From Pseudooceanicola sp050897975 (lineage in GTDB: Bacteria > Pseudomonadota > Alphaproteobacteria > Rhodobacterales > Rhodobacteraceae): a DNA stretch of 64,000 nucleotides. This document shows positions 42,872-51,306 of the stretch, piece by piece. The stretch spans positions 496,001 through 560,000 of the forward strand of contig NZ_JBPAXY010000002.1 in assembly GCF_050897975.1 (NCBI RefSeq), read 5' to 3'. Under the pieces are notes generated by a model. That model was not told the origin of the DNA. It searched no databases and saw only the letters and a list, made by a program, of their open reading frames with translations. Within the stretch, counting starts at the first letter, position 1; the number at the start of each line of letters is the position of its first letter. The position numbers and the translations under genes were made by a program.

Positions 42872-43600
42872 TTAGAGAAGGCCCCCGAGGCCGCGCAGGG
42901 CGGTGACGGCGGCGGTGACAGCCAGCAGGCCGATGGCGGCCAGCCGGTATCCGCCCTCGCCCAGCCGGACGAAGGCACGGCCCCCCGCCCAGGTGCCGAC
43001 CAGCAGGGCGGGCAGGGCGATCAGGGCCTGGGTGAAGACCTGCGCGTCGATCTTATGCGCAAGCCAGAGGCCCGGAAGGGCCATCAGCGAGGTGAGGAAG
43101 AAGAACACCATGGCCGAGGCGCGGGTGTTCTTCGCGGGGGTGTCGGTTCCCAGGAAATAGGCGATGGCGGGCGGGCCGGGCATGGCGGCCAGCCCCGAGA
43201 AGACCCCGGCGGTCAGCCCTGCGCCGATGGCCGGGCCGGGCCCGCTGGGCAGGCGCAGCTTCAGCAGAAGGGCGGCCAGCCCGATGGCCACGATCCCCGC
43301 CAGCACCACGCGCATCAGGTCGGGCGACAGTTGCGTCAGCGCCCAAACCCCGATGGGCGTTCCGACCAGGGCGCCGATCGCCATGATCCCCAGCGTGCGG
43401 TACATCACCAGCCCCCGGGTGGTGATCACATCGCGCAGCCCCACCATGCATTGCAGCAGGATGGCGATGGTCACCGCCTGGGCGGGCGGCAGAAACAGGC
43501 TGAGCGCCGGCACGGCGGCCAGGGCAAAGCCGAAGCCCGTCAGCCCCCGCAGGACCGCGGCGGCGAAGACCGCCGCGCATATGAGGGCGTAGACCTGCAT
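42872..43600 (-). CDS. TauE/SafE-family anion exporter
   Basis: 242 aa inner-membrane protein with about eight hydrophobic segments. The family repeat shows RGLTGFGFALAAVPALSLF at the N-terminus and SGLAAMPGPPAIAYFLG in the middle. Characterised relatives export sulfite or sulfoacetate or are linked to organosulfur metabolism; others are uncharacterised. The start overlaps the aldehyde dehydrogenase stop by 1 bp, so transport is tightly coupled to aldehyde oxidation. Substrate inferred, not shown. Confidence 0.87.
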   Translation of the reverse strand: MQVYALICAAVFAAAVLRGLTGFGFALAAVPALSLFLPPAQAVTIAILLQCMVGLRDVITTRGLVMYRTLGIMAIGALVGTPIGVWALTQLSPDLMRVVLAGIVAIGLAALLLKLRLPSGPGPAIGAGLTAGVFSGLAAMPGPPAIAYFLGTDTPAKNTRASAMVFFFLTSLMALPGLWLAHKIDAQVFTQALIALPALLVGTWAGGRAFVRLGEGGYRLAAIGLLAVTAAVTALRGLGGLL

Positions 43601-45090
43601 CAGTCGAAGTTCATCACGATGGTTTTCGACCGGGTGAAATGGGCCAGCATCGCCTCCAGCGAGGCCTCCTTGCCCAGGCCCGAGCGGCCGAAACCGCCGT
43701 AGGACACGTTGGGTTGGATCGTCAGGTTCTGGTTCACCTGCACATAGCCCGCGTTCAGCCGCGCGGTGCTGTCCAGCGCCACCGACAGGGATTTCGTCCA
43801 GACCGAGGCCGCCAGCCCGTAGTGGGTGGCATTGGCGCGGGCCAGCACGTCCTCGTAGTCCTCCCAGGCGGCGATAAAGGCGACGGGGCCGAAGATCTCG
43901 TTCATCACGCAGGGGTGGTCTTCGGGCAGGTCCAGCAGCAGGGTTGGCTGCATGAACAGCTCGGGCGCCAGCTCCGCGCCCTCGGGCGCGGTGCCGCAGC
44001 GGATGACCTTCGCGCCCGGGGTCGCCTCGGCCTGGGCCACGTAGTCGTTGATCACCTTGGCCTGTTTGGCGTTGATGATCGTGCCCACATCCGTGGCCTC
44101 GTCCAGCGGGTCACCGATCACCAGCTGGTCCAGCTGGGCGGTCAGTTTCTCCATGAAGGCCTCCATGAGCGAGGCATGGACGTAGATGCGGCTGGCGGCG
44201 GTGCAGCTTTGCCCCTGACGGGTAAAGCGCATCCCCGAGATGGCGCCCGCCACGGTCTGATCCAGATCGGCATCCTCGCAGATGATCATCGGGGATTTGC
44301 CGCCCAGTTCCAGGCTGACCGGGATGATCTTCTTGGCGGCGGTCTCATAGACCGTCTGGCCCACGGCCTCGGAGCCGGTGAAGGTGATCTTGGCGACCTT
44401 GGGATGTTCGCACAGCGGCGCGCCGCAGGCCGGGCCGGTGCCGTTGATCACGTTGACCACGCCCGCGGGCAGGAAACGCGACAGGATCTCGATCATCGCA
44501 TAGGTGGCATAGGGCGCCTCTTCCGAGGCCTTCACGACCACGGTGTTCCCGGCCACCAGCGCGGGCGCGATCTTTAGCATCATCAGCACCAGGGGCACGT
44601 TCCAGGGCAGGATCGCGCCCACGACCCCCAGCGGTTCGCGGGTGGTCACGGTCAGCGAGCGGGGGTGGAAGGGCACCGTCTCGCCCTTCAGCTCGGAGCC
44701 GAGGCCCGAGTAGAACTCCAGGATGTCGATGGCGGTTTTCACCTCGCCCCGGCATTCGGTGCGGATGGCCTTGCCGGTTTCGCGGGCCAGGGCCTGGGCG
44801 ATCACCTCGGCCTCGGCGGTCATGGCGCGGGCGGCGGCGCCGACCAGCTTGCCGCGTTCGCGCGCGGGCACCTGGGTCCAGGCGGGGAAGGCGCGGGCGG
44901 CCTCTTCGACCGCTTGCGCCGTCTCCTCGGCGGAAGAGGCAGCGGCCTGGCCGATCTCGGCCCCCGTCGCGGGGTTCAGCACCGCAAGCGTTGCGGCGGT
45001 GGCGCATTTCTCGCCGCCGACCAGGTTCACACCGGCATAAGAGGCGATCAGCGCCTCGGGATCCTGGGGCAGATAGGGGCTTTGGGTCAT
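43600..45090 (-). CDS. NAD(P)-dependent aldehyde dehydrogenase
   Basis: 496 aa, cytoplasmic. Oxyanion Asn164 (PWN), general base Glu261 (LELGGKSP) and nucleophile Cys296 (GQSCTAASR) are all present, as are FTGSEAVGQ and the NEIFGPV block. The exact substrate cannot be read from these motifs. Located between the CobW gene and a TauE/SafE exporter, and next to a Tpa-like aminotransferase across the regulator, it could oxidise the aldehyde released by transamination, as SafD does with sulfoacetaldehyde. Confidence 0.9.
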   Translation of the reverse strand: MTQSPYLPQDPEALIASYAGVNLVGGEKCATAATLAVLNPATGAEIGQAAASSAEETAQAVEEAARAFPAWTQVPARERGKLVGAAARAMTAEAEVIAQALARETGKAIRTECRGEVKTAIDILEFYSGLGSELKGETVPFHPRSLTVTTREPLGVVGAILPWNVPLVLMMLKIAPALVAGNTVVVKASEEAPYATYAMIEILSRFLPAGVVNVINGTGPACGAPLCEHPKVAKITFTGSEAVGQTVYETAAKKIIPVSLELGGKSPMIICEDADLDQTVAGAISGMRFTRQGQSCTAASRIYVHASLMEAFMEKLTAQLDQLVIGDPLDEATDVGTIINAKQAKVINDYVAQAEATPGAKVIRCGTAPEGAELAPELFMQPTLLLDLPEDHPCVMNEIFGPVAFIAAWEDYEDVLARANATHYGLAASVWTKSLSVALDSTARLNAGYVQVNQNLTIQPNVSYGGFGRSGLGKEASLEAMLAHFTRSKTIVMNFD

Positions 45091-45108
45091 GAGGAAACAG
45101 TCCTTGGG

Positions 45109-46161
45109 TCAGGGGCCCCCGGCTTGGTCCAGAGGGCGGCATTGGATGGGTCCACACGGGGTGGAAATGAAATCGGGATGGGGCCAGAGGCCCGGCCCGG
45201 GGGGGTAAGCGCCTGTTTTCATGGGCCCGCCGGTCAGAGGCGCGCCCAGGTCCAGATCGGGCGCGGTGCCGATGCCGACCAGGCGGGTGCCCGATTCCTG
45301 TGCATTGGGAGCATCGGTAGTCTCTGCCGGGGTCAGCTCCCACCGGCCGGCCACCCATTGCAGCAGCGCCGGGCCTTCGCCCGCGATCTCGACCCAGCCT
45401 TTCAGGCGCAGCAGCGCGGGCGGCAGGGCGGCCAGGGCGGCCTCCAGCGCGGGGCGGGGGATCGGGCCGGTTTCCACCAGCACCCGGTGGAAGACGTTGT
45501 CATGGGCCAGCGGATCGCCCTGCGGCGCCGAGAGCAGCGACAGGGTTGACCCCGCCAGCAGGTCCAGGGGCAGATCGGCGCGGGTGGTCTCGGCGACGGT
45601 CTTGCCCGGGGCCAGGCGGCGCAGGGCGGCGCGGGCGGCGTCCAGCTGCGGGCCGCTGGCCGCATCGACATGGTTCAGCACCACCAGATCGGCGCCGTCG
45701 AACTGCCGCGCCACGGTGTCGCCGATCAGCGGATCGTCCAGCTGCGCCGCCAGTTCCACCGCATTGGCCAGGGTCAGCACCATGTCCAGCTTCAGCCCAC
45801 GCTCCAGCAGGGCAAACTCGGCCACCCGGCGCGGTTCGCCCACGCCCGAGGCCTCGATCAGGATCTCGTCGGGGCCCTTTTCCATCGCCGCCACCAGGGC
45901 CGGGCCGATGCCCTCGGCCATGGAGCAGCAGATGCAGCCCCCCGACAATTCCAGCGTAAGCCCGTCGTCCGAGCGGATCAGTGCGGCATCGACGTTGATG
46001 TCGCCGAAATCGTTGACCAGCACGGCGATCCTGCTGTGCGCGGCGCCCAGGATGCGGTTCACCAGGGTGGTCTTGCCCGCCCCCAGAAAGCCGCCAATCA
46101 CCGTCACTGGGATCGGGCCGCCGGGGGCGGGCTGGGCCAGGACGCTCAGCGGCGCGCTCAT
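45109..46161 (-). CDS. CobW/COG0523 metal-trafficking GTPase
   Basis: 350 aa from ATG 46161. Walker A GGFLGAGKT (23-31), the metal-binding GGCICC (CxCC, 76-79), SGVGEP and NHVD of the G domain. The C-terminal domain runs to about RLVGIG (residue 301-306), where relatives usually end soon after; here about 40 unrelated residues follow (GGPMKTGAYPPGPG...), possibly a changed frame. It overlaps the amidohydrolase gene by 4 bp, so it may deliver zinc to that enzyme. Confidence 0.88.
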   Translation of the reverse strand: MSAPLSVLAQPAPGGPIPVTVIGGFLGAGKTTLVNRILGAAHSRIAVLVNDFGDINVDAALIRSDDGLTLELSGGCICCSMAEGIGPALVAAMEKGPDEILIEASGVGEPRRVAEFALLERGLKLDMVLTLANAVELAAQLDDPLIGDTVARQFDGADLVVLNHVDAASGPQLDAARAALRRLAPGKTVAETTRADLPLDLLAGSTLSLLSAPQGDPLAHDNVFHRVLVETGPIPRPALEAALAALPPALLRLKGWVEIAGEGPALLQWVAGRWELTPAETTDAPNAQESGTRLVGIGTAPDLDLGAPLTGGPMKTGAYPPGPGLWPHPDFISTPCGPIQCRPLDQAGGP

Positions 46162-47864
46162 GCGGGCACCGGCGTGTCGGGGATGGTGACATCGGGCACC
46201 GGCGCTTGATCCGCCGGGATCGCGCTTTGCTGCCAGCGGCCCGAGACCACGGTGCCCAGCACGCGCACCTCGCGCAGGGCCAGCGGGTCGACCTCGGCGG
46301 GGTCGCTGTCCAGCACGGCGAAATCGGCGAATTTGCCCACCTCGATACTGCCCACCAGGTGATCCAGCTTCAGCTGATAGGCGGCGTTGATGGTGATCGC
46401 CTTCAGCGCCTCTTCGACCGGGATGCATTCCTCGGCGCCCATGGTGCGGCCCTGGCTGGTCAGGCGGTTGACGGCGCACCAGGCGGTGAAGAGGGGGTTC
46501 AGCGGTGTCACCGGCACGTCGCAATGGACCGAGAATTGCACGCCCTCGGCCAGGGCCGTGCCGCAGGCATCCATGCGCCGCGCCTTGTCGGGGCCCATGG
46601 TCAGCGCATAGTGTTGTTCGCCCCAATAGAAGATGTGGTTGGCAAAGAGGTTGGCGGACAGGCCAAGCGCCTTCATCCGCCGGAATTGCGCCCGGTCGGC
46701 CATCTGGCAGTGCTGCAAGACGTGGCGATGGTCGGGGCGCGGGGCCTCGGTCATCGCCTCTTCCATCACGTCGATGACGAATTCCGAGGCCTGGTCGCCG
46801 TTCACGTGGCAATGCATCTGAAGGCCCGCCGCATGGTAGGCCTTGATCATCGCCGCCAGCTGCGCGGGCGGCACGTTCCACAGGCCATTGGGCGCGCCAT
46901 TGTGATAGCCCGGCCATTTCAGCCGCCCGGTGAAGCCCTGGATGGACCCGTCGGTCATGATCTTCACCAGCCCGAGGTACAGCTTTTCATTGCCCAGCTT
47001 CTTCACCTCGGTGGCGCGTTTCACCCCCTCTTCCACGCCCCACTGGATGGCGCCCAGGGCCGGCACGATGCGCACCGGATAGGCGGCGTCGGCGGTGGCG
47101 GTCAGGAAGGCCTCCAGCGAGGCCTCGTTCAGCTGCTGGTGCAGGTCGGTGGTGGTGGTGACGCCCGCGTTGGTGGCCGCGCGGCCATAGCGGTTCAGCA
47201 CCTCGACCGTGACATCGCGCACCGACATGGCCTCGCCGACCACGCGGGCGGCCATGTTCATGGCGGCCATCTCTTGCAGCTCGCCCGTGGGTTCGCCGCT
47301 GGCATCCTTCAGGATCCCCTCGACGTTGATCTGGCCCAGCATGTTGCCGCGTTCCATGATCACCGTATTGACGTTCAGCAGGTGCAGCGAGGCGTGCATG
47401 ATCAGGATCGGCCGGGTGGAGGACACCGCGTCCAGGTGTTTCCGCGTCATCCGCTCGGTGTAGTAGATCGGGTCGAAGCCCCAGGCGATCAGCGGGGCGT
47501 CGGGGTCGGTCAGGGTGGCCTCTTCCTCTTTCAGGCGCTCGACCACGGCCTCGATGCTTTTCAACCCACCCTCGACGGTGCCCTCGGGAGAGGTGCGCTT
47601 GAAATAGCCCAGGAAGAGGTTGGCCCAAAGGGCGCCCTCCATGGCGTGGCCATGGGCCTCGACGAAGCCGGGCATCAGCACCTGATCGGCGAACCGCTCA
47701 TCCAGGGTGCAGTCCCATGTGGCCTGCCAGGCGGCGCAATCTTCCGCGTCCCCCACGGCCAGGATGCGGCCCTCGCGCACCGCCACATGGGTGGCCAGGG
47801 CGCGATTGGGGTTCATGGTGCGGATCTTGGCCGCGCGGAAGATCGTGACGGTGGAGGAGGTCAT
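46158..47864 (-). CDS. YtcJ-type metal-dependent amidohydrolase
   Basis: 568 aa from ATG 47864 (MTSSTVTIFRAAKIRTMN). The amidohydrolase-3 fold shows VLMPGFVEAHGHAMEG with the metal ligands His71 and His73, a lysine candidate and later GDQASEFVIDVMEEA, HRHVLQHCQMAD and the closing GKFADFAVLDSDP. Relatives hydrolyse amide or ester bonds of small compounds; substrates are mostly unknown. It is the first gene of the operon, with a pair of direct repeats at 47927-47956 upstream. Confidence 0.88.
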   Translation of the reverse strand: MTSSTVTIFRAAKIRTMNPNRALATHVAVREGRILAVGDAEDCAAWQATWDCTLDERFADQVLMPGFVEAHGHAMEGALWANLFLGYFKRTSPEGTVEGGLKSIEAVVERLKEEEATLTDPDAPLIAWGFDPIYYTERMTRKHLDAVSSTRPILIMHASLHLLNVNTVIMERGNMLGQINVEGILKDASGEPTGELQEMAAMNMAARVVGEAMSVRDVTVEVLNRYGRAATNAGVTTTTDLHQQLNEASLEAFLTATADAAYPVRIVPALGAIQWGVEEGVKRATEVKKLGNEKLYLGLVKIMTDGSIQGFTGRLKWPGYHNGAPNGLWNVPPAQLAAMIKAYHAAGLQMHCHVNGDQASEFVIDVMEEAMTEAPRPDHRHVLQHCQMADRAQFRRMKALGLSANLFANHIFYWGEQHYALTMGPDKARRMDACGTALAEGVQFSVHCDVPVTPLNPLFTAWCAVNRLTSQGRTMGAEECIPVEEALKAITINAAYQLKLDHLVGSIEVGKFADFAVLDSDPAEVDPLALREVRVLGTVVSGRWQQSAIPADQAPVPDVTIPDTPVPA

Positions 47865-47926
47865 GGGGGGAGAGTCCTGTTGGTGGTTTTGCCCGCAGCC
47901 TAGGCCGGGGGTGCGCGCGCCAGACA

Positions 47927-47956
47927 GGGCCAGCCTGGCCCCATGGGTTGGGCCAG
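47927..47956 (-). promoter_or_regulatory. Direct repeats upstream of the amidohydrolase operon (proposed MocR operator)
   Basis: On the minus strand CTGGCCC occurs at 47956-47950 and again at 47933-47927, a 23-bp period. The proximal copy reads GCTGGCCCTGTC and matches GCTGGACCTGTC upstream of the divergent aminotransferase at 11 of 12 positions. Its distance to the ATG (69 bp) nearly equals the other site's (68 bp). Confidence 0.55.
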
Positions 47957-47973
47957 ACCGGCGGCAGGGGGCG

Positions 47974-49407
47974 CTAGAGGTCGCCCACGGCGCGGCCCAA
48001 CTCGGCCAGACCCGCGTCGATCTTGCGGTCGTCGATGTAGGAAATGCCCAGGCGCAGGAAGCGGCCCGCCTGATCCTCGGGCACGAAGGGATCGCCCGAT
48101 TCGAACAGCACCCCGCGCGCACAGGCGGCGGCGAAAAGGGCGCGGGCGTCGACGCCCGCCGGGCATTCCAGCCAGACCGAGGATCCGCCATGGGTGCCCG
48201 AGCGGACAAAGTCCGGCAGGTAGCGCGCGCAGCCCTCCACCACCTTGGCGTGGCGGTGTTCCAGTGCGGCGCGAAGGGAGCGTTGCAGGGCCAGATAGTG
48301 CCCCTCGGCCAGAAAGATCCCGGCGGTGCGCTGGTTGTTCAGCGGCGCCGAGCGGTGGATCAGGCGGCGCAGCCAGCGGGCCTCTTCCACCAGGGCGGGG
48401 GCGGCCACCATGAAGCCCAGCCGCACGCCGGGCGCCAGCACCTTTGACAGCGTGCCCAGATAGGCGACATGGCCCGAATTATCGAGGCTTTTCAGCGTGG
48501 TCTGGTCGCTGTCGCTGGCGGTCTCGCCCTCGTAGTCGTCTTCGATCAGCACGGTTCCGTCGCGCCGGGCGCGGGCCAGGATGGCCAGGCGGCGTTCGGG
48601 GGACATGGTGACCATGGTGGGGCAGTGGTGCGCCGGGGTCAGCACCGCCAGATCCAGGGGCGCCTCGGGCAGGCGGGCGCCCTCGGCGTCGATGGGTAGA
48701 TCGACGATGTCTGCCCCCTCGGCGGCCATGATGTTGCGGCTGTCGGGATAGCCCGGCATTTCGCAGCCCACACGGGTGCCGGGCCGGGCCAGCAGCCGGG
48801 CCAGCAGATAGAGCCCCTCCTGGGTGCCCAGGGTGATCAGGATCTCTTCGGGTTTCGCATAGATGCCCCTTTGCGGCAGGATCTGGGTGCGGATCTGCTC
48901 GACCAGCAGCGGGTCATCCTCGACCGCGCGGTCGGCGGTCCACCAGTCGATGGCGGACCGGCCCAGGGCGTCGCGGGAACAGGTGCGCCAGGTGTTGATC
49001 GGAAACAGGGTGGGATCCACCTGGCCGTAGACGAAGGGATAGGCATAGTCCTGCCAGTTCGACGGCTTGATGATATGGCGCAGCTGCGAGGGCCGCTGTT
49101 TCAATCGCGTCTCCCAGTCGGGGCCGCGGGCCTCGGTGGCGCGGGGCTGGTTCGCCGGTTCGGGCGGCAGGTCGCGGGCGACGAAGACGCCCCGGCGCGG
49201 CACGGCGGCCAGATAGCCACGTGCCACCAGTTCCTCGTAGACGGCGGTGACGGTGTTGCGCGCGATGCCCAATTGCCCGGCCAACTGGCGCGAGGGCGGC
49301 ATCTTCTGTCCCAGCTGCATCTGGCCCGAGTGAATCGATTCGACGATCCGGCGTCGCAACTGCGACTGAATCGGCTCTTCGCTTTCCCGGGTGATGATGG
49401 TTAGCAT
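47974..49407 (-). CDS. MocR/TauR-like GntR-family transcriptional regulator with aminotransferase domain
   Basis: 477 aa. An N-terminal GntR winged helix (1-78, with MPPSRQLAGQLGIARNTVTAVYEELVARGYL) is joined to a fold-type I aminotransferase domain (about 110-470). The PLP lysine lies in LGTLSKVLAPG and the phosphate region in GTQEGLYLL. Such proteins sense PLP adducts of an amine and bind direct repeats. It is divergent from the Tpa-like aminotransferase, the arrangement of TauR in Rhodobacteraceae, and upstream of the amidohydrolase operon. Confidence 0.9.
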   Translation of the reverse strand: MLTIITRESEEPIQSQLRRRIVESIHSGQMQLGQKMPPSRQLAGQLGIARNTVTAVYEELVARGYLAAVPRRGVFVARDLPPEPANQPRATEARGPDWETRLKQRPSQLRHIIKPSNWQDYAYPFVYGQVDPTLFPINTWRTCSRDALGRSAIDWWTADRAVEDDPLLVEQIRTQILPQRGIYAKPEEILITLGTQEGLYLLARLLARPGTRVGCEMPGYPDSRNIMAAEGADIVDLPIDAEGARLPEAPLDLAVLTPAHHCPTMVTMSPERRLAILARARRDGTVLIEDDYEGETASDSDQTTLKSLDNSGHVAYLGTLSKVLAPGVRLGFMVAAPALVEEARWLRRLIHRSAPLNNQRTAGIFLAEGHYLALQRSLRAALEHRHAKVVEGCARYLPDFVRSGTHGGSSVWLECPAGVDARALFAAACARGVLFESGDPFVPEDQAGRFLRLGISYIDDRKIDAGLAELGRAVGDL

Positions 49408-49514
49408 GGGTGTCGGTCCTATCTTGCCGGATCATAGCCGGTCCGGCGGGGCATGATACATGATGCTTCCCGCAAATCTGCTGGCGCGGCTCGCCTTTCG
49501 CCCAAGTTCCGGGC

Positions 49515-49561
49515 GTGGACAAGTCCGTGGACCCATGTATTCGTGCCTGCTGGACCTGTCG
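49515..49561 (+). promoter_or_regulatory. Direct repeats upstream of the Tpa-like gene (proposed MocR operator)
   Basis: GTGGAC (49515), GTGGACC (49527) and CTGGACC (49550) are in the same orientation. The last two repeat with a 23-bp period, the same as upstream of the amidohydrolase gene. They resemble the CTGGACYTAA repeats reported for TauR of Rhodobacter capsulatus. Confidence 0.6.
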
Positions 49562-49617
49562 CGATGACGCGGCACGCGGCTTTGTGACGGCAAGGACCCA
49601 AGCGGGAGTTATGTTCC

Positions 49618-50985
49618 ATGTATGACAACGATATCAGTGACGTGGTGGCCGCCGACAAGGCGCACGTCTGGCACCACCTGACGCAGCACAAACCCTTTGA
49701 AACCTCCGATCCGCGCGTGATCGTCGAGGGCAAGGGCATTCACGTCTGGGATGCCAAGGGCACGCGCTACCTGGACGCCGTCTCGGGCGGGGTCTGGACG
49801 GTGAACGTGGGCTATGGCCGCGAATCCATCGCCGATGCGGTGCGCGAACAGCTGGTGAAGCTGAATTATTTTGCAGGTTCCGCGGGTTCGATCCCCGGGG
49901 CGCTGTTCTCGGAAAAGCTGATCTCGAAGATGCCGGGCCTGTCCCGCGTCTACTACTGCAACTCGGGCTCCGAGGCGAACGAGAAGGCCTTCAAGATGGT
50001 CCGCCAGATCGCGCACAAGCGCTATGGCGGCAAGAAGACCAAGATCCTGTTCCGTGAGCGGGATTATCACGGCACCACCATCGCCGCCCTGTCGGCCTGC
50101 GGTCAGCCCGAGCGTCACATGCAGTACGGCCCCCTGACCCCCGGTTTCGTCGAGGTGCCGCACTGCCTGGAATACCGCAAGCAATGGGACGTCGAGAACT
50201 ACGGCGAGCGCGCCGCTGATGCCATCGAGGAAGTGATCCTGCGCGAAGGCCCCGATACCGTCGGCGCCATCTGCCTGGAGCCCGTCACCGCCGGCGGCGG
50301 CGTGATCACGCCCCCCAAGGGTTACTGGGAACGGGTGCAGGAGATTTGCAAGAAATACGACGTGCTGCTGCACATCGACGAGGTGGTCTGTGGCGTCGGC
50401 CGGACCGGCACCTGGTTCGGCTATCAGCACTACGGCATCAAGCCCGACTTCGTGACCATGGCCAAGGGCGTGGCCTCTGGCTATGCCGCCATCGCCTGCA
50501 TGGTGACCACCGAAGAGGTGTTCAACATGTTCAAGGACGATGCCGAGGATCCGCTGAACTATTTCCGCGACATCAGCACCTTCGGCGGCTGCACCGCCGG
50601 TCCCGCTGCCGCGCTGGAAAACCTGGCGATCATCGAGCGCGAGGGCCTGCTGGAGAACACCACGGCCATGGGCGACTACTGCCTCGAGAAGCTGGAAGAG
50701 CTGAAGGACAAGCACCAGGTCGTCGGCGACGTGCGCGGCAAGGGCCTGTTCCTGGGCGCCGAGCTGGTGGCGGATCGCGGCACCAAGGAACCGGTGGCCG
50801 AGAAGCTGGCGCAGCAGGTGGTCGGTGAATGCGGCGCCCGGGGGGTGATGATCGGGGTGACCAACCGTTCGCTGCCCGGGTTCAACAACACGCTCTGCCT
50901 GTCGCCCGCGCTGATCGCCACCAAGGACAACATCGACGAGATCGTCGGCGCCATGGATGTGGCCCTGACCAAGGTCTTCGGCTGA
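49618..50985 (+). CDS. tpa: Taurine-pyruvate aminotransferase-like class III aminotransferase
   Basis: 455 aa PLP enzyme. The start MYDNDISDVVAADKAHVWHHLTQH, DAVSGGVWTVNVGYGRESIADAV and ISTFGGCTAGPAAALEN match Tpa of Rhodobacteraceae closely in memory. The PLP lysine is Lys283 (TMAKGVASG). Tpa converts taurine and pyruvate to sulfoacetaldehyde and alanine. No xsc or pta follows; a strong terminator ends the gene. Related amines (hypotaurine, homotaurine, beta-alanine-type) remain possible substrates. Divergent from the MocR regulator. Confidence 0.85.
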   Translation: MYDNDISDVVAADKAHVWHHLTQHKPFETSDPRVIVEGKGIHVWDAKGTRYLDAVSGGVWTVNVGYGRESIADAVREQLVKLNYFAGSAGSIPGALFSEKLISKMPGLSRVYYCNSGSEANEKAFKMVRQIAHKRYGGKKTKILFRERDYHGTTIAALSACGQPERHMQYGPLTPGFVEVPHCLEYRKQWDVENYGERAADAIEEVILREGPDTVGAICLEPVTAGGGVITPPKGYWERVQEICKKYDVLLHIDEVVCGVGRTGTWFGYQHYGIKPDFVTMAKGVASGYAAIACMVTTEEVFNMFKDDAEDPLNYFRDISTFGGCTAGPAAALENLAIIEREGLLENTTAMGDYCLEKLEELKDKHQVVGDVRGKGLFLGAELVADRGTKEPVAEKLAQQVVGECGARGVMIGVTNRSLPGFNNTLCLSPALIATKDNIDEIVGAMDVALTKVFG

Positions 50986-51018
50986 TCCGGCGCCTGCGGG
51001 CGCATCGCCAAGGCATCC

Positions 51019-51052
51019 AAACCCCCCGGCGCCGCACCGGGGGGTTTTCTTT
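51019..51052 (+). terminator. Rho-independent terminator after the Tpa-like gene
   Basis: CCCCCCGG (51022-51029) / CCGGGGGG (51037-51044) followed by TTTTCTTTT. Very strong; the aminotransferase is transcribed alone. Confidence 0.9.
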
Positions 51053-51306
51053 TGCCCAAAGGTGGCGCCAAAGGTCCAGAGGCGCTGCCGCACAGGGCTC
51101 TGTGCGGTGATTATACGTGACGCCATGGGGCGATACCCGCTAGGTCAGGGGCGACCCGCCATCCCTGGCCCGCTTCCGGGCATGGATGGCCCGGGGTCTG
51201 ACGCGGCAGTTGCCCCGCCACCGACCGCCGCCCAGGGGCGCGGCCCGTCGCGCGGGCGACCCCCGGACGCAGGCCCCGTTCCGCATATGTGATGAGGAAG
51301 ACCCCC

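Noticed and set aside
49618..50985. GABA or omega-amino acid aminotransferase as the name of the class III enzyme
   Set aside because: The N-terminus and internal blocks fit Tpa better, and the divergent TauR-like regulator supports it; kept as an alternative only.
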